A stretch of 64,000 bases of DNA, taken from NCBI GenBank assembly GCA_031772625.1, contig CM062811.1, forward strand, positions 645,434,820 through 645,498,819, in the 5' to 3' direction. A program made the translations under genes and the position numbers. This DNA comes from Pinus tabuliformis. Lineage: Eukaryota > Streptophyta > Pinopsida > Pinales > Pinaceae. The notes under the pieces were generated by a model that was given only the letters and a program-made list of their open reading frames with translations, ran no database searches and had not been told where the DNA came from. Every line of letters begins with the position of its first letter. The first letter of the stretch is position 1. This document shows, in pieces, positions 23,099 through 36,119 of the stretch.

Positions 23099-26000
23099 AT
23101 GCAAGGACCCGGCAGTGACCCTCCAGAGAATGCAGAGCTGTGGGTGCAATTGGGTGCAGAAACACGGAGCACCAACCTTGCAATCCTGGAAACTGTCCAG
23201 GAATTGAAGAATGAGATGGCACGGTTACGAGAGGACAATGCGCGTTTAACAGTTGAACAGGAAAGGATTCTCAAGAGCCTGTCAGACAGGCAGAACCCAC
23301 CCCTATCTAACCCCAGTGCAGAACAGCAGAGGATAACAGAAGAACAAGACTATCAAATGGAACCTGAAAATTCTGACGACAAGGAAAATCACTCTGATAA
23401 TGCACCTCAGCAGCAAACCTCAAAACGTCAGAAAATGGAGCTGCAGGGGGAATTCCGAAAGATTAAACCCCCACATTTTGATGGTGAACAGGAGGAAGCT
23501 GCGGAAGCCTGGTTGATAAACATGAATAAGTATTTTCAGTTGTATGAATATGACCACAACTTGAAGGTAAGATTGGCAATCTTCCAGTTACAAGGTAAGG
23601 CTACCTTGTGGTGGGAGGAAATCAAGATTGTCAAGGGGGTCAGCGAACGAACCATTACATGGGAAAAGTTCCAGAAATGTTTTAAAGAAAGGTACCTGAC
23701 TGAGCGCTTCTATGATGAAAAGGCAAGGGAATTTCACGATTTAAGACTGGGACAGCAGACCATGGACGAGTTCATTAACCGTTTTACCTCGCTGCTACGT
23801 TATGTACCTTACATCAAGGAGGAGAAAGCCAAGGTTCAGAGGTTTGTGAGCAGCTTACCTTCATATATAAGGGAAAGGATTGAATTCGACAATCCTAGAA
23901 CCATGGATGAGGCCATTCGTAAAGCGAGAATCTGCTACCAGCAGAGTAAACAGAAGGGGGACACTTCAAGCAAAAGATGGAATGAGAAAAGAAGCGGTCG
24001 GATGGTTGGGAGCAGCAAAGGAAGTCGCAGCAGTGGGAATAAAGGTGCTGGTAAAGGACTAAACAGTAGACCTGTTGCAAGGAATGCGCCCCGGTCCAGA
24101 CCAATGAGCGAATCTAAAGCAAATGAGCAGTCTGTTAGACCAGAAGGTGAGGGGATGACCAGACCGCCAGTGCAATGCTGGGGTTGTGGAGGACCTCACT
24201 ATGTTAAAAACTGTCCACAGAGAAAAGGGACAGATCAGATATCCCAGATTCATGAAGCATCAACTGTTGGGGACGTGGCACGTAGTGTACCCAGAATCAA
24301 TGCAGCACTAGAGGACCGCCAAGCGGAGTACCAGCCATCTATGGTTGAATTCGAAGGTAAAATCTCAAACCTTTCCATAGCTGTTCTTATAGACCCAGGG
24401 GCTACTTTAAGTTATATTAGTCCGAAAATAGTAGAACAGTGTAAATTGCAAGCTGAAAAGTTCAGGAACCCGTGGCTGGTCCAACTAGCTACAGGAGCCA
24501 AGAGACGAGTCTTGGCCAAAGTAAATAATTGCTCCTTAGCCATAGCAGGACAGCCAATAGTGGCGGATTTGAATGTATTACCGTTGGGTTCCTATGATAT
24601 CTTGATTGGGATGGACTGGCTGGAGAAACACTGGTCCTTAGTGAACTGCAAGACCAAGACCATCTATTATAAGGATGACCTTGGAGAGCAGCAGGAGTTG
24701 CAAGAAATCAGACACCCTGTGCAGATCCGACCCATTACAGCAACTCAGCTAGCTAAGTGCATCAAGAAGAAATGTCAAATCTACGCTATTCAGGCGGGAT
24801 ACGCAAATCAAAAAGATAAAACTGCTATGCTGGGTAGCATTCCGATAGTACAGGAGTTTGCAGATGTTTTTCCCGAGGAAGTGCTGGGATTACCGCCAAA
24901 AAGAGATGTGGATTTCACTATTGAGCTGATTCCAGGGGCAGCACCTGTATCACGGGCACCCTACCGTATGAGTGTACCAGAACTAACAAAATTAAAAATT
25001 CAACTGCAGGAGCTGTTAGATAAAAATTACATCCGTCCCAGCGTATCACCCTGGGGAGCCCCAGTGCTATTCGTTAAAAAGAAAGATGGAACCTTTCGGA
25101 TGTGCATTGATTATCGTCAGCTGAAGAAGCTTACGATCAAAAACAAATATCCTTTACCTAGGATCGATGAGCTTTTTGATCAGGTGAAGGGAGCAACGGT
25201 ATTCTCTAAAATTGATCTGCGATCTGGTTACCATCAGATCAGAATAAAAGAGGAAGATATCGCTAAGACCGCTTTCAGAACGCGGTATGGGCATTATGAA
25301 TTCGTGGTGCTACCTTTTGGGCTAACCAATGCACCTGCTACCTTCATGTGTTTGATGAACAGTGTGTTTCATCGGTTTTTAGACAAGTTTGTGCTGATAT
25401 TCATAGATGACATTCTGATTTACAGCAGATCAAGAAAGGAGCATGAGGAACACCTTAGATTGGTGTTGCAAACTTTGCGGGAACATCAATTATATGCAAA
25501 GTTTAGTAAATGTGATTTCTACAAGGAGGAGATACAATATTTGGGCCATGTAATCACCAAGGAAGGAATCGCAGTAGACCCTGAGAAGATCAGAACTATA
25601 ATGGAGTGGCCTATACCAAAGGATGTGGCAGATATTAGGTCCTTTATGGGGTTAGCGGGTTATTATAGAAGATTTGTTGAAGGCTTTTCGAGGGTAGCAT
25701 ACCCTATCACCTCCTTGCAAAAGAAGGGAAAAGTATTTAAGTGGACCTCAGAATGCCAGAAGAGCTTTGAACAGCTCAAGCACTTACTCACTACCGCACC
25801 TGTATTAAGTATAGCTGATCCTAATAAGGATTACGTGGTCTGCACGGACGCAAGTAAAGAAGGTGTGGGAGGAGTGCTGATGCAAGAAGGAAGAGTCATT
25901 GCTTATGAATCTAGGAAGCTGAAAGAGCATGAGCAGAAATACTCTGCTTACGATTTGGAGCTGGCTGCTGTCATTCATGCCCTGAAAATGTGGCGGCACT

Positions 26001-27523
26001 ACCTTTTGGGCAGAAAATTTCTGTTGTTAACAGACCACCACAGCCTCACAAACTATTTCAGCCAACCCACCTTAAATACGAGACAAGCTCGTTGGGCTGA
26101 CTTCTTAAGCGGGTTCGACTTTGAAATTAAGCATTTAAAGGGGAAGGAGAACCGAGTAGCGGATGCATTAAGTCGGAAGGTACAGTGCGTGTGCAAGACT
26201 TCGGTCAGTAAGTGGCAAAGTACTCTATTGGAAAAGATAAAAATAGCAGCTGAACAAGATGCTGTTTATCAGCACATTAAACAGCAAATACAACAGCAAT
26301 CTGGTAAGGAAATACAACAAGGGTATAAACTAGATGATGCTGAAATGTTGTGCTTTAATAAAAAGCTGTATGTACCCAATGAAGACAGTGTTAAGAAGCT
26401 GATTCTGGATGAATTTCATACCAGCCATTATACTGGACATCCGGGCTACCAGAAAATGGTTACCGCTCTCCGGAAAGAATATTACTGGCCAAAAATGAAG
26501 AAGGAGATAGCTGAGTATCTAGCACGATGTCTAGAATGTCAGCAGATTAAGGCGGAACACATGCACCCAGCAGGGCTGTTACAACCTTTACCCATTCCGG
26601 AATGGAAATGGGAGACTATCTCCATGGATTTTATAACTGGACTGCCTAAAACAAAGAAAAATAATGATTCCATTATGGTGGTAGTGGATAAGCTGAGTAA
26701 GGCAGCACACTTCATACCAGTGCAGTCGACATATAAGGCTGTGCAAATTGCTCATATTTTCATGCAAAATGTGTTCAAATTGCATGGACTTCCGAAGGTG
26801 ATTATCTCTGATCGGGATGTCAAATTTACGTCAACCTTTTGGAGGACATTGTTTGCTGAACTGGGAACACAGCTGAACTTTAGCACAGCTTATCATCCCC
26901 AAACAGATGGCCAAACAGAACGAGTGAATCAGGTTGTGGAAGACATGCTGAGAGCATGCGTTATGATGAAGCCAACCCAATGGGAAGATTATCTCCACCT
27001 GGTTGAATTCGCATATAATAATGGATATCATTCCTCAACACAGATGAGTCCTTTCGAGGTTATGTATGGGCGGAAGTGCCGCACGCCTGCAAGCTGGAGT
27101 GGACCGGAGGACAGGTTGCGAATTGGTCCTGATATGCTCAAGGAAATGGAGGATACAGTAAAGAGGGTGCGTACCAACTTAAAAGCCGCTCAGGACAGAC
27201 ATAAAAGTTTCGCTGATCGCAAGAGAAGATTTAAGGAATTTCAAGTTGGGGATCATGTATTTGTAAGAATCCAACCAAGGAGGAGTACCTTGCAGTGGAG
27301 CGGATGTGCCAAACTAGCACCTCGCTACTTTGGACCTTTCCAGATTTTGGCAAAAGTGGGGCCGGTAGCTTATCAACTTGCCCTACCAAGCCATATTAGG
27401 ATCCACAATGTGTTTCACGTATCCGTATTAAAGCAATACGTTTACGATCCTAAGCATGTGATTCAATGGCAGAATGTTCGGGTAAGAATTAATCTGGTCA
27501 CTATAGATAAGCGTTGTTTCTAA
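23099..27523 (+). mobile_element. gag-pol reading frame of the chromovirus (1,474 codons)
   Basis: A single long reading frame opening about 160 bp after the primer site. Order of parts: a coiled-coil-like N-terminus; a Gag capsid domain from about residue 120 ([18 protein letters not shown]); a CCHC zinc knuckle at about 360 ([13 protein letters not shown]); an aspartic protease at about 430 ([12 protein letters not shown]); reverse transcriptase at about 620-800 (active site FIDDILIYS); RNase H from about 910 ([11 protein letters not shown]); and integrase with an HHCC finger at about 1,107 and a DDE core at about 1,175-1,275 ([27 protein letters not shown]). Length and order are normal for a plant chromovirus polyprotein. 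In life it would supply particle proteins and the enzymes for reverse transcription and insertion. Confidence 0.93.
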
Positions 27524-27557
27524 ACTGGAAAATAATTAAATCTGTTGCTGATTGCAG

Positions 27558-27777
27558 GTCGAGCCGGAAGGCGAGGTTCTGGTCGAACCACTGACCATTC
27601 TCGACCGGAGAGAAGTGCAGCTGCGGAAACGGGTTATTTCCCAAGCTAAAGTGCAGTGGCAGCACTATGGACCAGAGGAGGCCACTTGGGAGGATGAGGA
27701 ACTCCTTAGAGAAGCTTACCCAAACTTGTTTAAAGGAGACAGACATCGGGACGATGTCCAATCTCAGGAGGGGGAGA
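27558..27777 (+). mobile_element. Chromodomain segment and polypurine tract of the chromovirus
   Basis: A short frame just behind the main one contains ILDRREVQLRKR, then VQWQHYGPEEATWEDEELL, the typical C-terminal chromodomain of plant chromoviruses, thought to guide insertion to particular chromatin. Splice-like borders (GT at 27,482, AG at 27,557) lie between it and the main frame, so it may be reached by splicing; that is inference. The purine tract AGGAGGGGGAGA at 27,766-27,777 touches the 3' LTR. Confidence 0.8.
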
Positions 27778-30700
27778 TGTAATGACCCCAGATTTATGTA
27801 AATTTGAAAGTTTACTGTGGTAAAAGACTAATACAGTTGTTGTTATGTTTTAAACAAAACTGTGGCAAACTATTTTGATTAAGTAATTTAAATATTTTCT
27901 TTGGAATTGCTGGCAGCCTCTAAGAGGTGAATCTTAAAGAAAAGGATCAGTTGTGATAACTGATGGAACTACCCTCCAAAACAGGAAAAGTCCTGACTGA
28001 GGGGAATTCTGTGCTGTGAGGACAGACAGAGGAAAGATAATCTTTTTCCAAGAAGAGGAAAAGTGAAGAGGAGAAAAGGGGGTTAAGTCTGGTTAGGACC
28101 AGATAACCTGGCACAAAGAGTGCACAAATCCTGTTGAGGGCTGGAGGCCTGCAGGATGGCTCGGGGGGAGAATTCTGTCTGAGGGATGGATCTCATGGCT
28201 GGGTGGAGAGTAGAATTAAAGCTCAGGTGACTTTTTGTTTGAAAAACCATTCCTGACATTGGTAATCAGGTACGGTTCCAAACTGGTAGTCCCTGATAGG
28301 AAAATTAATGTGCATTGAAGTTACAGTAATTTAAATAGGAAAAGACTGTTTGTTTCCTAGATACTGTCGCAATGATTAGCATAATGTACCAGTGTAAACT
28401 TTGAGAAAGGAATTGTCAGTTAATGGACAGGGCCTAGGTTAGTACCCAGGTAAGGTAAAAGGTACAGAGATATTAAACAAGGTTGTGTATGATTATAAAG
28501 TAGCCTTAACCGTGGACTGGTTACTGGGTAACAGTCTCGACCTAGTTTATTAGCAAGGTCACTACGGTTCAAACAAATAGATACTGATGAAACTAAACAA
28601 TAGTGAACTATAAGACTGTTATCTGAGTCGAGAGCTGTGAAATGGCATTAGAACGAGGCTTAAACCTCTGAGTTAAAAGAAGAACACCAACTGTAGTCGG
28701 AAGCAACCCCGCGACAGAGGAACAATGCTATAGTAGATAACCTAAGCAGATACTAAACTGTGTATGACCAACAAATGACTCTATGCAGAGAGTGTTGGCA
28801 AATGGAGAAATATATAGAACAAAGATTCATTATATTTCATTAAATAATAATTACCGGGTCACTGTACTCGCCGTATGAATATAAAAACAAAACCTGTATT
28901 TATAAAGATATAACCGAGTACAGGAGAAATACAGATAAACTAAAGAACTGTGTATTATAACAACAAGTAATAACAGTGGAAGTACATATCCAGATACGAT
29001 GCATGCAAACAATAAGAATGATATTTATATCAATCCGAGAGCTGGAGCGTATAACTGTAAAGAAAAGATATTAACATTATTGGAGAACCTGTGCATGCAT
29101 ATGAAAATGGAAAATAATCATATTAAACCCGAGGGCTTGTGCATGCAACTATAATGAGAAACCTTCATATTAAATCAAAGAGACTGTGCGAAAACTGATG
29201 CAGAGACAAGAACTCATGCACGGAGGGTAGTCTTTTCCACAAGGAAAAGGGCTAGCAATCAAACGCTGAACTCCCGCCGGGGTCATATCATGCAGACCGA
29301 CGATATAAGAGCTTTAGAGACACAGAGTTTGTCAACAAAGATTATCATCATAACTTAATAACACCGAGGCGGAAGCCGTATGTGAATAAACAAAACCAAT
29401 AGCGAAATATTAACCCCATGTCTCTGTTCTTGAGTATCGGGCAAACAAACTGAAACAATTCATTAAACTGACGAAAAATGCCCTGAGGGCTAAAAGATTT
29501 TATGTTCAGTTGCAATTACAAACAGCACTGACGGTGAAATGTTAAACGTAAATATCTCAGTACATTTGAATAAGGGGACAAGTCCCAAATACTCATCACG
29601 AGATCTGTACTCAAGACCAGATCTGAAACCATATAAACTACAACAAATGTACCAAACTTGCCACAGGGCAGTTCTGTAATCCAAATGGAAGGACGTGAAT
29701 GTATAACAGAACCCCGAGACTTCTCTTTAAACATTAATCATTCAACAGTGAAATCACCGTCATATGCAGCGAAGGCAACTGTAAGGGTTTTCCACAGAGA
29801 ATACCCGGCAGCGGAAATGAGATAACTGTGTTGGGAAGCAGAGGTCTGCACCAAACCACACATGGTAGCTCATGACCGTAATCCTTAACCACTATTAAGT
29901 AAACAGGGTTTCGAATACCGAATTCATACCTGTATGTTACCAGAGGAACGTTTTACTGGGGAAGACACGGTGGATCTGTCCAAAGCATAGCAATATGCGG
30001 CTGCACAAACTCGGCAAGGAAAAATAAGGACTGTAAGTAACATTCCGTGAATAACAAAGCATTAAACCATAATGTAAGACTGACAAACAATGTTATACCT
30101 GTGAGGATTCGATTCTGGGCGGAATGCAAACCCCGGAGCATTGCAGGTTGGAGGCATAAGGTTGTTGGAGTCGAGCTCGAGGAAGAGCACTGAACCAGGT
30201 CCGCAAAGACCGCAGACACCAAATAAACGCTATGACAGTGTGAAGCCGCTTAAATATCTTAGCCAACCCTTGAACGATTTCCAACCCTCCGATCTCCGAA
30301 TGGAATCTGGACCGTCGAAGGAAGGCGGGAGTCATTGGCGGTAAGACCAAAATCTGCATTACCAAGGCATCACATGGCCGGAGAAACCAGGCCATGCCAC
30401 CTGCCCCGGAAGGACTGATGTCTTTAAGGTAAGTATGACCTGTCATCCGATAAGTACTGCGGCGGGACCATCGAAGCCCACACCATTAATACAGTGCCGT
30501 TGGTAAATATCTCGAATAGGTTTGTAATATGGGTAGAGAATACACCCAATACATAGCTACTGTTACGTTAATGTCGTGTGGAATATAGAATGGAGAGGAC
30601 CATAAATTAGTAATACATGTCAGTGATACACATGTATATGGATTAACGTATTTTGTTTAACTCATGCCAATGGTATATATATACGGTTTAATGTGTAAGA

Positions 30701-30823
30701 TGATTGTAAAATGTAATATGCACACATAGCATCAGATAATCTTATTGTGAGCGTTAAGTTAGAAAGGTTGGCATATATATATTAAAAAAAAAAAATTATG
30801 TATATGTGGAAATGGACGTGACA
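27778..30823 (+). repeat. 3' LTR of the chromovirus
   Basis: The same length as the 5' LTR and about 98.5 percent identical by hand comparison. Begins TGTAATGACCCC, ends GACGTGACA, and is followed by target duplication CCCTC. Confidence 0.93.
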
Positions 30824-30828
30824 CCCTC

Positions 30829-31200
30829 AAGTTCAGGACGAAGATGAAGTTACATTTTTACTTTACAGAGCAAATTATATTTATGAGAAATTCTGCTTTT
30901 CTGTTTACGTACCAAATTTATGAGAATGGCGTGTCGGTAACAGCAGATAGATTAGGGAATTCTGTTTTTTTGTTTACAGACCAAATTTAATTTACGAGAA
31001 TATTGGCGTAATGGTAACGGTAGGTCAGATCAAGGGAATTCTGCTCTTCCGCTTACAACATAATTTGGACTGACTGAATTTTTCATATTCAACATTACAT
31101 TCAGTGTTGTTTGATAAACACTCCGTACGCTACAGAACTCAGCAGAGCAGTGTCTTGATAGGGATGTTTTGTCAGAAGGTCGGAAACAAATCCAAATTGT
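30829..31200 (+). repeat. Right flank of the tRNA-Glu cluster with about three diverged 70-80 bp units
   Basis: The sequence from 30,829 repeats the region after the first tRNA-Glu (CAGGACGAAGATGAAGTTAC). Then GAATTCTG or AATTCTG followed by a TTTAC-type block and ACCAAATTTA recurs at about 30,887, 30,955 and 31,034 as short degenerate units. One of them contains TGGCGTAATGGTAACGG, which looks like an A box. No gene is seen. Confidence 0.55.
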
Positions 31201-31201
31201 T

Positions 31202-31218
31202 GCTCAAATAGCTCAGTT

Positions 31219-31251
<33 letters not shown>

Positions 31252-31275
31252 GAGGTTCAATCCCTCCTTCTAACG
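31202..31275 (+). tRNA. tRNA-Asn (anticodon GTT), probably a pseudogene
   Basis: The body is a near-perfect plant tRNA-Asn. The A box is TAGCTCAGTTGG. The anticodon stem TGTGG/CCACA carries loop CTGTTAA with anticodon GTT. The T arm GGAGG/CCTCC carries B box GGTTCAATCCC, and the discriminator base is G. The acceptor stem is damaged: GCTCAAA against TTCTAAC leaves about three mismatches of seven. It may still be transcribed but is unlikely to make a good tRNA. Partial copies of its 3' half recur in the following 2 kb. Confidence 0.8.
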
Positions 31276-31282
31276 GGTAATA

Positions 31283-33250
31283 ATTATCTTTTAAATTCTT
31301 CGCATTTCACATCCAAGATCATAGCAAATTTTTCTCTTTCTTGGATTCTTGATATCCAAGATCATAGTAATTTTTCACATCCAAGACAGCTATTCTTCTG
31401 AATTCTTCATATCCAAGATCATAGTTTTTCACATCCAAGACAGCTATTCTTCTGAATTCTTCATATCCAAGATCATAGTAATTTTTCACATCCAAGACAG
31501 CTATGCTTCTGAATTTTTCATATCCTTCTTCACATCCAAGATTATAGCAATTCTTCTCTTCCAAGATCATAGTAATTCTTCACATCCAAGACATAGCTAT
31601 TCTTCTGAATTCTTCATATCCTTTTTCACATCCAAGATTTTAGCGATTCTTCTCTTACAAGATCATAGTAATTCTTCACATCCAAGACATAGTTTCTTCT
31701 GAATTCTTCATTTTCTTGGATTCTTCATATCCAAGATCATATTAATTCTTCACATACAAGACATAGCTATTCTTCTGAATTCTTAATATCCAAGATCAGA
31801 TCATAGCATAGCAATTCTTCATTTCTTAAATTCTTCACATCCAAGACATAATTATTATTGGATTCTTCATATCCAAGATCATAGTAATTCTTCACATCCA
31901 AGACATAGTTATTCTTCTGAATTCCTTGTATCCAAGATCTGAATTCCTTGTATCCAAGATCATATCATAGCAATTCTTCTTTTCTTAAATTCTTCACATC
32001 CAAAGACATAATTATTCTTCTGAATTTTTCATACCCAAATTCTTCATATCCAACACATCCAAGACATAGCTACTCTTCTGAATTCTTCATATCCAAGATC
32101 ATATCATAGCAATTCTTCATCTCTTAAATTCTTCATATCCAAGATCATAGCAATTCTTCTCTCTCTTGGATTCTTCACATCCAAGATCATAGTGATTCTT
32201 CTGAATTCTTCACATCCAAGATCATAGCAACTCTTCTGAACTCTTGTGGTTAAATTCTTATGAATTCTTCATATCCAAGATCATATCATAGCAAAAATCC
32301 AAGATCGCAGCAATTCTTTTGAATTCTTGTGGTTAAATTCGTCTGATTTCTTCATATCCAAGATCATATCATAGCCATTCTTCTCTTTCTTGGATTCTTC
32401 ATATGCAAGATCATAGTAATTCTTCACATCCAAGATCATAGTGATTCTTCTGAATTCTTCACATCCAAGATCATAGCAATTTTTCTGAATTCCTGTTAAC
32501 CACAAGGTTGGAGGTTCAATTCCTCCTTCTAGCGGTAATTTTATCTCCTGAATTCTTCACATCCAGGAGCATAGCAATTCTTCAAAATTCTTATTAACTA
32601 ATATTTATCTCCTGAATTCTTCACATCCAAGATCATAGCGATTCTTCTGAATTCTTGTTAACCAATCTTTATCTCCTGAATTCTTCACATCCAAGATCAT
32701 AGCAATTTTTTTGAATTCTTGTTACCCACAAGGTCGGACATTCAAGCCCTCCTAGCGGTCATCTTTATCTCCTGAATTCGAGTCATCTGTCTCATCCAAG
32801 ATCATAGCAAGTTTTCTGAATCCTTGATACCGAAGGTTCAATGGTTCAAGCCCTTCTAGCGTTTTAGAGCAATCCTTTACATTGTTGATACTAAGAACAA
32901 CAATATCTAAACTTCAAATTCTTGATAACCAAGCTCAGAGGGCTTTACATTGTCAATACTCAGAACAACAGTTCCCTAAGCTACTATTGAAATGAAAACA
33001 GGTCGGGCGTTGGAACCCTTCCTCTAGCGTTAACATCATAGCAACCCTTCAAATTCTTGATACACAAGGTCGGAGGTTCAACCCTCCTTCTAGGATTAAT
33101 ATCGTAGCAACCCTTCAAATTCTTAATACCCAAGGTCGGAGGCTCAAGCCCTCCTGAATATTAGAGCAATCTTTCAAATTCTTAATACCCAATGTCGGAG
33201 GTTCAAGCCCTCCTAGCATTAATAACATAGCAGCCCTTCAAATGCTTGAC
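31283..33250 (+). repeat. Degenerate minisatellite seeded with tRNA-Asn 3'-half fragments
   Basis: About 2 kb built from variants of TTCTTCACATCCAAGATCAT and AGCAATTCTTCTGAA in units of roughly 35-50 bp. tRNA-Asn 3'-half pieces (ACCACAAGGTCGGAGGTTCA and similar, ending CTCCTTCTAGCG) are embedded at about 32,490-32,535, 32,719-32,757, 32,826-32,860, 32,990-33,025, 33,057-33,096, 33,122-33,155 and 33,183-33,220. They become more diverged and more frequent towards the right. No reading frame of interest is present. Confidence 0.8.
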
Positions 33251-34199
33251 ACCCAAGTTCAGAAGCTCTAAATTGTTGATATCCAGAAGAAGAGTACCAT
33301 ACGCTACTATTGAAAACTTTCTTCCGTACCAATCTGTATACCGTCAACATCCCCCTAGAGGCATCTCTTCTTTGCTCGAAATAAATATGGTGCATGAATC
33401 TTTTGTTTCCTCCCTTGTGAATAGAACTCCTTTAAACAGTTGATACCCAGAACAACAGTACCATAAGCTGCTACTGAAATAAAAACTGTCTTCACGACCA
33501 GTCTGTAAACCCTCAAGTCCTCTCTTATTTGCTCCAACGATGGCGCATGAATCTTTTTTTTCCTCCCTTGCGATTACAAAGAGGACAGTTTTCCATGACA
33601 ATTCTCCAATTCACATTTCCACTTCGACAAAGAAATGAAGGCGGCGAAGATAGAAATCTTGATTGAAATAAGAGTTACGAGATTGCCAATGAAGATCTTA
33701 ATTAGTAGCAGGTCATCAGCTTGAGCGCCAAATTCGTAGTAGTTTGTGCATTGCCCGCCGTGTTATTTCTTTTTGAACAGGTTACGTAGTCTGCTTGGTA
33801 TAGTTACAGGTACAGTAAAAGGCTGAGACTCCATTACCATCCTAATTAATTTTAATTAAAATAGGAAATTATCATTTTCTATATATTTTTTAAACAATTT
33901 TGGGTAGTGATCATGGTAAATGGTTTAATCCTAGTTCAAATGCCCTAAAATATATATATATATATATATATATAATATTGAATTTATTTATACATTTTAA
34001 ATAACAAAAAATTATATTTCAACATAAAAGGTTATCTCATCTATTAATTAGATTGTGTCAAAATATTATTTCTATTTTACATCATCATTTCTAATTATAT
34101 ATTATATAAGTTATCTTATCTATTAATTAGATTATACCAAAATATTATTTCTATTTTGCATATTTATTTTCTTATTGATTTTCCAATATATTTAATATA
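33251..34199. other. No gene recognised
   Basis: The first 350 bp still carry echoes of the minisatellite (phrases such as TTGATACCCAGAACAACAGT). A (TA)n tract lies at 33,951-33,974. The rest is AT-rich without a signal I can support. Confidence 0.5.
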
Positions 34200-36048
34200 T
34201 GTGAATATGATCTATTCATTTTAATATTAGATATTTACATTACTTTTAATTTCATTTGGATTGCTTTTAGCAGCTTCATCGAACTTACTCTGGCAAATTT
34301 CATTTGGATTGCTTTTAGTAACCTCATCAAACTTAATCTGGCAACCTTTGTTCTGGTGGAATTTACGCTCAATTCAAACTTCAAAAGACTTCTAATTTCT
34401 ATGCCTCAACTTACTTAACAATAAGTTGAGGTTGACTTTTACTTAAATCCAATTGGATAATCTCATAGATCTACGAGACAAAAGAGAATAAATAATATGA
34501 TAGATTCATGAAAGGAAAGAGGAGGCTACTCTTCTTCTTTTCTTATGGAAAGTGAATTTAGAATCAATTATGCTATTTTGTTTTTGGCTATGTTAGAGAA
34601 TTATGTTATTTTGTTTTTGGCTATGTTAGAGACTTTATAAGATAAAGAAGCAATACATTATTATGGACGTGTGTTTTCCATATTTCTTACCATTTCTTTG
34701 GAGTTTTAGTTTTTCAATGTCTAAAAACGGGAATAAATCAAACTAATCTTTTCATTGAGGTTATATGTTTTTATGGAGGGTTGGAAATTTACATTATTTT
34801 TAATTGCATTTGGATTGTTTTAGTAGCCCCATTAAATTTAATCTTGTAATCTTTGTTTCTTGTAAAATTTAAGCTCAATTCAAACTTTAAATAACTTCTA
34901 ATTTCTATGTCTCAACTTACTTGAAAATAAGCAATTTCTTATAAGATTTAAGCTCAATTCAAACTTTAAATAACTTCTAATTTCTATCTCTCAACTTACT
35001 TGAAAATAAGTTGATGCTGGCTTTTTCTTATCCAAGTGGATAATCTCATAGATTTATGAGACAAAAGAGATTAAAAAATATCATAGTTTCATGAGAGGAA
35101 AGAGGAGGGTACTCTTCTTCTCTTCTTATGAGAAGTGAATCTACAATCAAATATGCTATTTTGTTCTTGGTTATTTAGAGGCTTCATAAGATGAAGGCGC
35201 ACTACATTGTCATGAATTTTTGATTTCCATATTTTTGGCCATTTCCTTAAAGTTTTAGCCTCTCAATGTCTAAGAACGTGGATAAGTCAAAATAATATAT
35301 TTATTCACGCTATATGCTTTTGATAGAGGGTTCTTGAAGAAAATATAGGGATTTTTCCATTTTAATCTTGGATATTTACATTACTTTTAATTTCATTTGG
35401 ATTGTTTTTAATAGCCCCATCAAAGTTAATATTGTAAACTTTGTTTCTTGTAGGATTTATGCTCAATTCAAACTATAAATGACTTCTAATTTCTATCCCT
35501 AAACTTACTTAACAATAAGTTGATGTTGACTTTTACTTATCCAATTGCACATTCTCATAGATTTATCAGACAAAATAGATTAAATAATATCATAGATTCA
35601 TGAGAGGAAAGAGGAGGCTACTCTTCTTCTCTTCTTATAGGAAGTGAATCTAAAATTAAATATGCTATTTTGTTTTTGGCTATTTATAGGCTTCATAAGA
35701 TGAAGAATCACTGCATTGTCATGGACTTTTGTTTTCCATATTTTTAGCCATTTCCTCAGAGCTTTAGCATCTCAATGTCTAAGAAAGGGGGATAAATGAA
35801 ACTAATCTATTCATTCAGGCTATATGTTTTTGATAGAGGGATTTTAAAGAAAATATAGGGATTTTTCCATTTTAATTTCATTTGGATTGTTTTTAATAGC
35901 CCCATTTTTCTCAATGTCTAAGAACGGGGGATAAATCAAACTAATCTATTGATTTAGGCTATATGTTTTTAATAGAGGGTTCTTGAAGACAATATAGGGA
36001 CTTCCCCTCTTAATTTTTATACATCTATAACGTTTTCATGACACTTGG
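34200..36048 (+). repeat. Tandem array of units of roughly 500-600 bp
   Basis: The block TTACATTACTTTTAATTTCA (or a variant) recurs near 34,233, 34,790 and 35,372, and partly near 35,865. The block GGAGGCTACTCTTCTTCT recurs near 34,521, 35,103 and 35,613. The units contain no coding sequence and differ from one another by many substitutions. The array ends in a partial unit at about 35,910-36,048 that faces an inverted unit. Confidence 0.85.
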
Positions 36049-36119
36049 ACTCCACTCCTTTTTGGATTTTGTTGGGATAGGGTTTCCTCCCTAGCTAACA
36101 ATGAGGATTTGGATTTTTC

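Larger units (their letters stand above)
19876..30823 (+). mobile_element. Ty3/gypsy chromovirus, looks whole, 10.9 kb with 3-kb LTRs
   Basis: Two LTRs of 3,046 bp each (19,876-22,921 and 27,778-30,823) enclose a primer site, one long gag-pol reading frame, a chromodomain segment and a polypurine tract. The 5-bp target duplication CCCTC flanks it at 19,871-19,875 and 30,824-30,828. A hand comparison finds roughly 40-50 differences between the LTRs, about 1.5 percent, so it is by far the youngest insertion here, perhaps a few million years old at slow conifer rates (inference). It landed inside a tandem unit that follows a truncated tRNA-Glu. The chromodomain and Gag-Pol layout fit the Tekay/Del group of plant chromoviruses. 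Confidence 0.93.

Noticed and set aside
31283-33250. Regularly spaced short repeats resembling a CRISPR array
   Set aside because: Units are degenerate and vary in length, spacers are not unique, and the context is a plant nuclear genome. It is a minisatellite.
33899-33949. tRNA-like phrase (GTAGTGATCATGGTAAATGG, then GTTCAAATGCCC)
   Set aside because: The boxes are too degenerate and no stems form. It could be an old SINE head, but the evidence is too weak to annotate.
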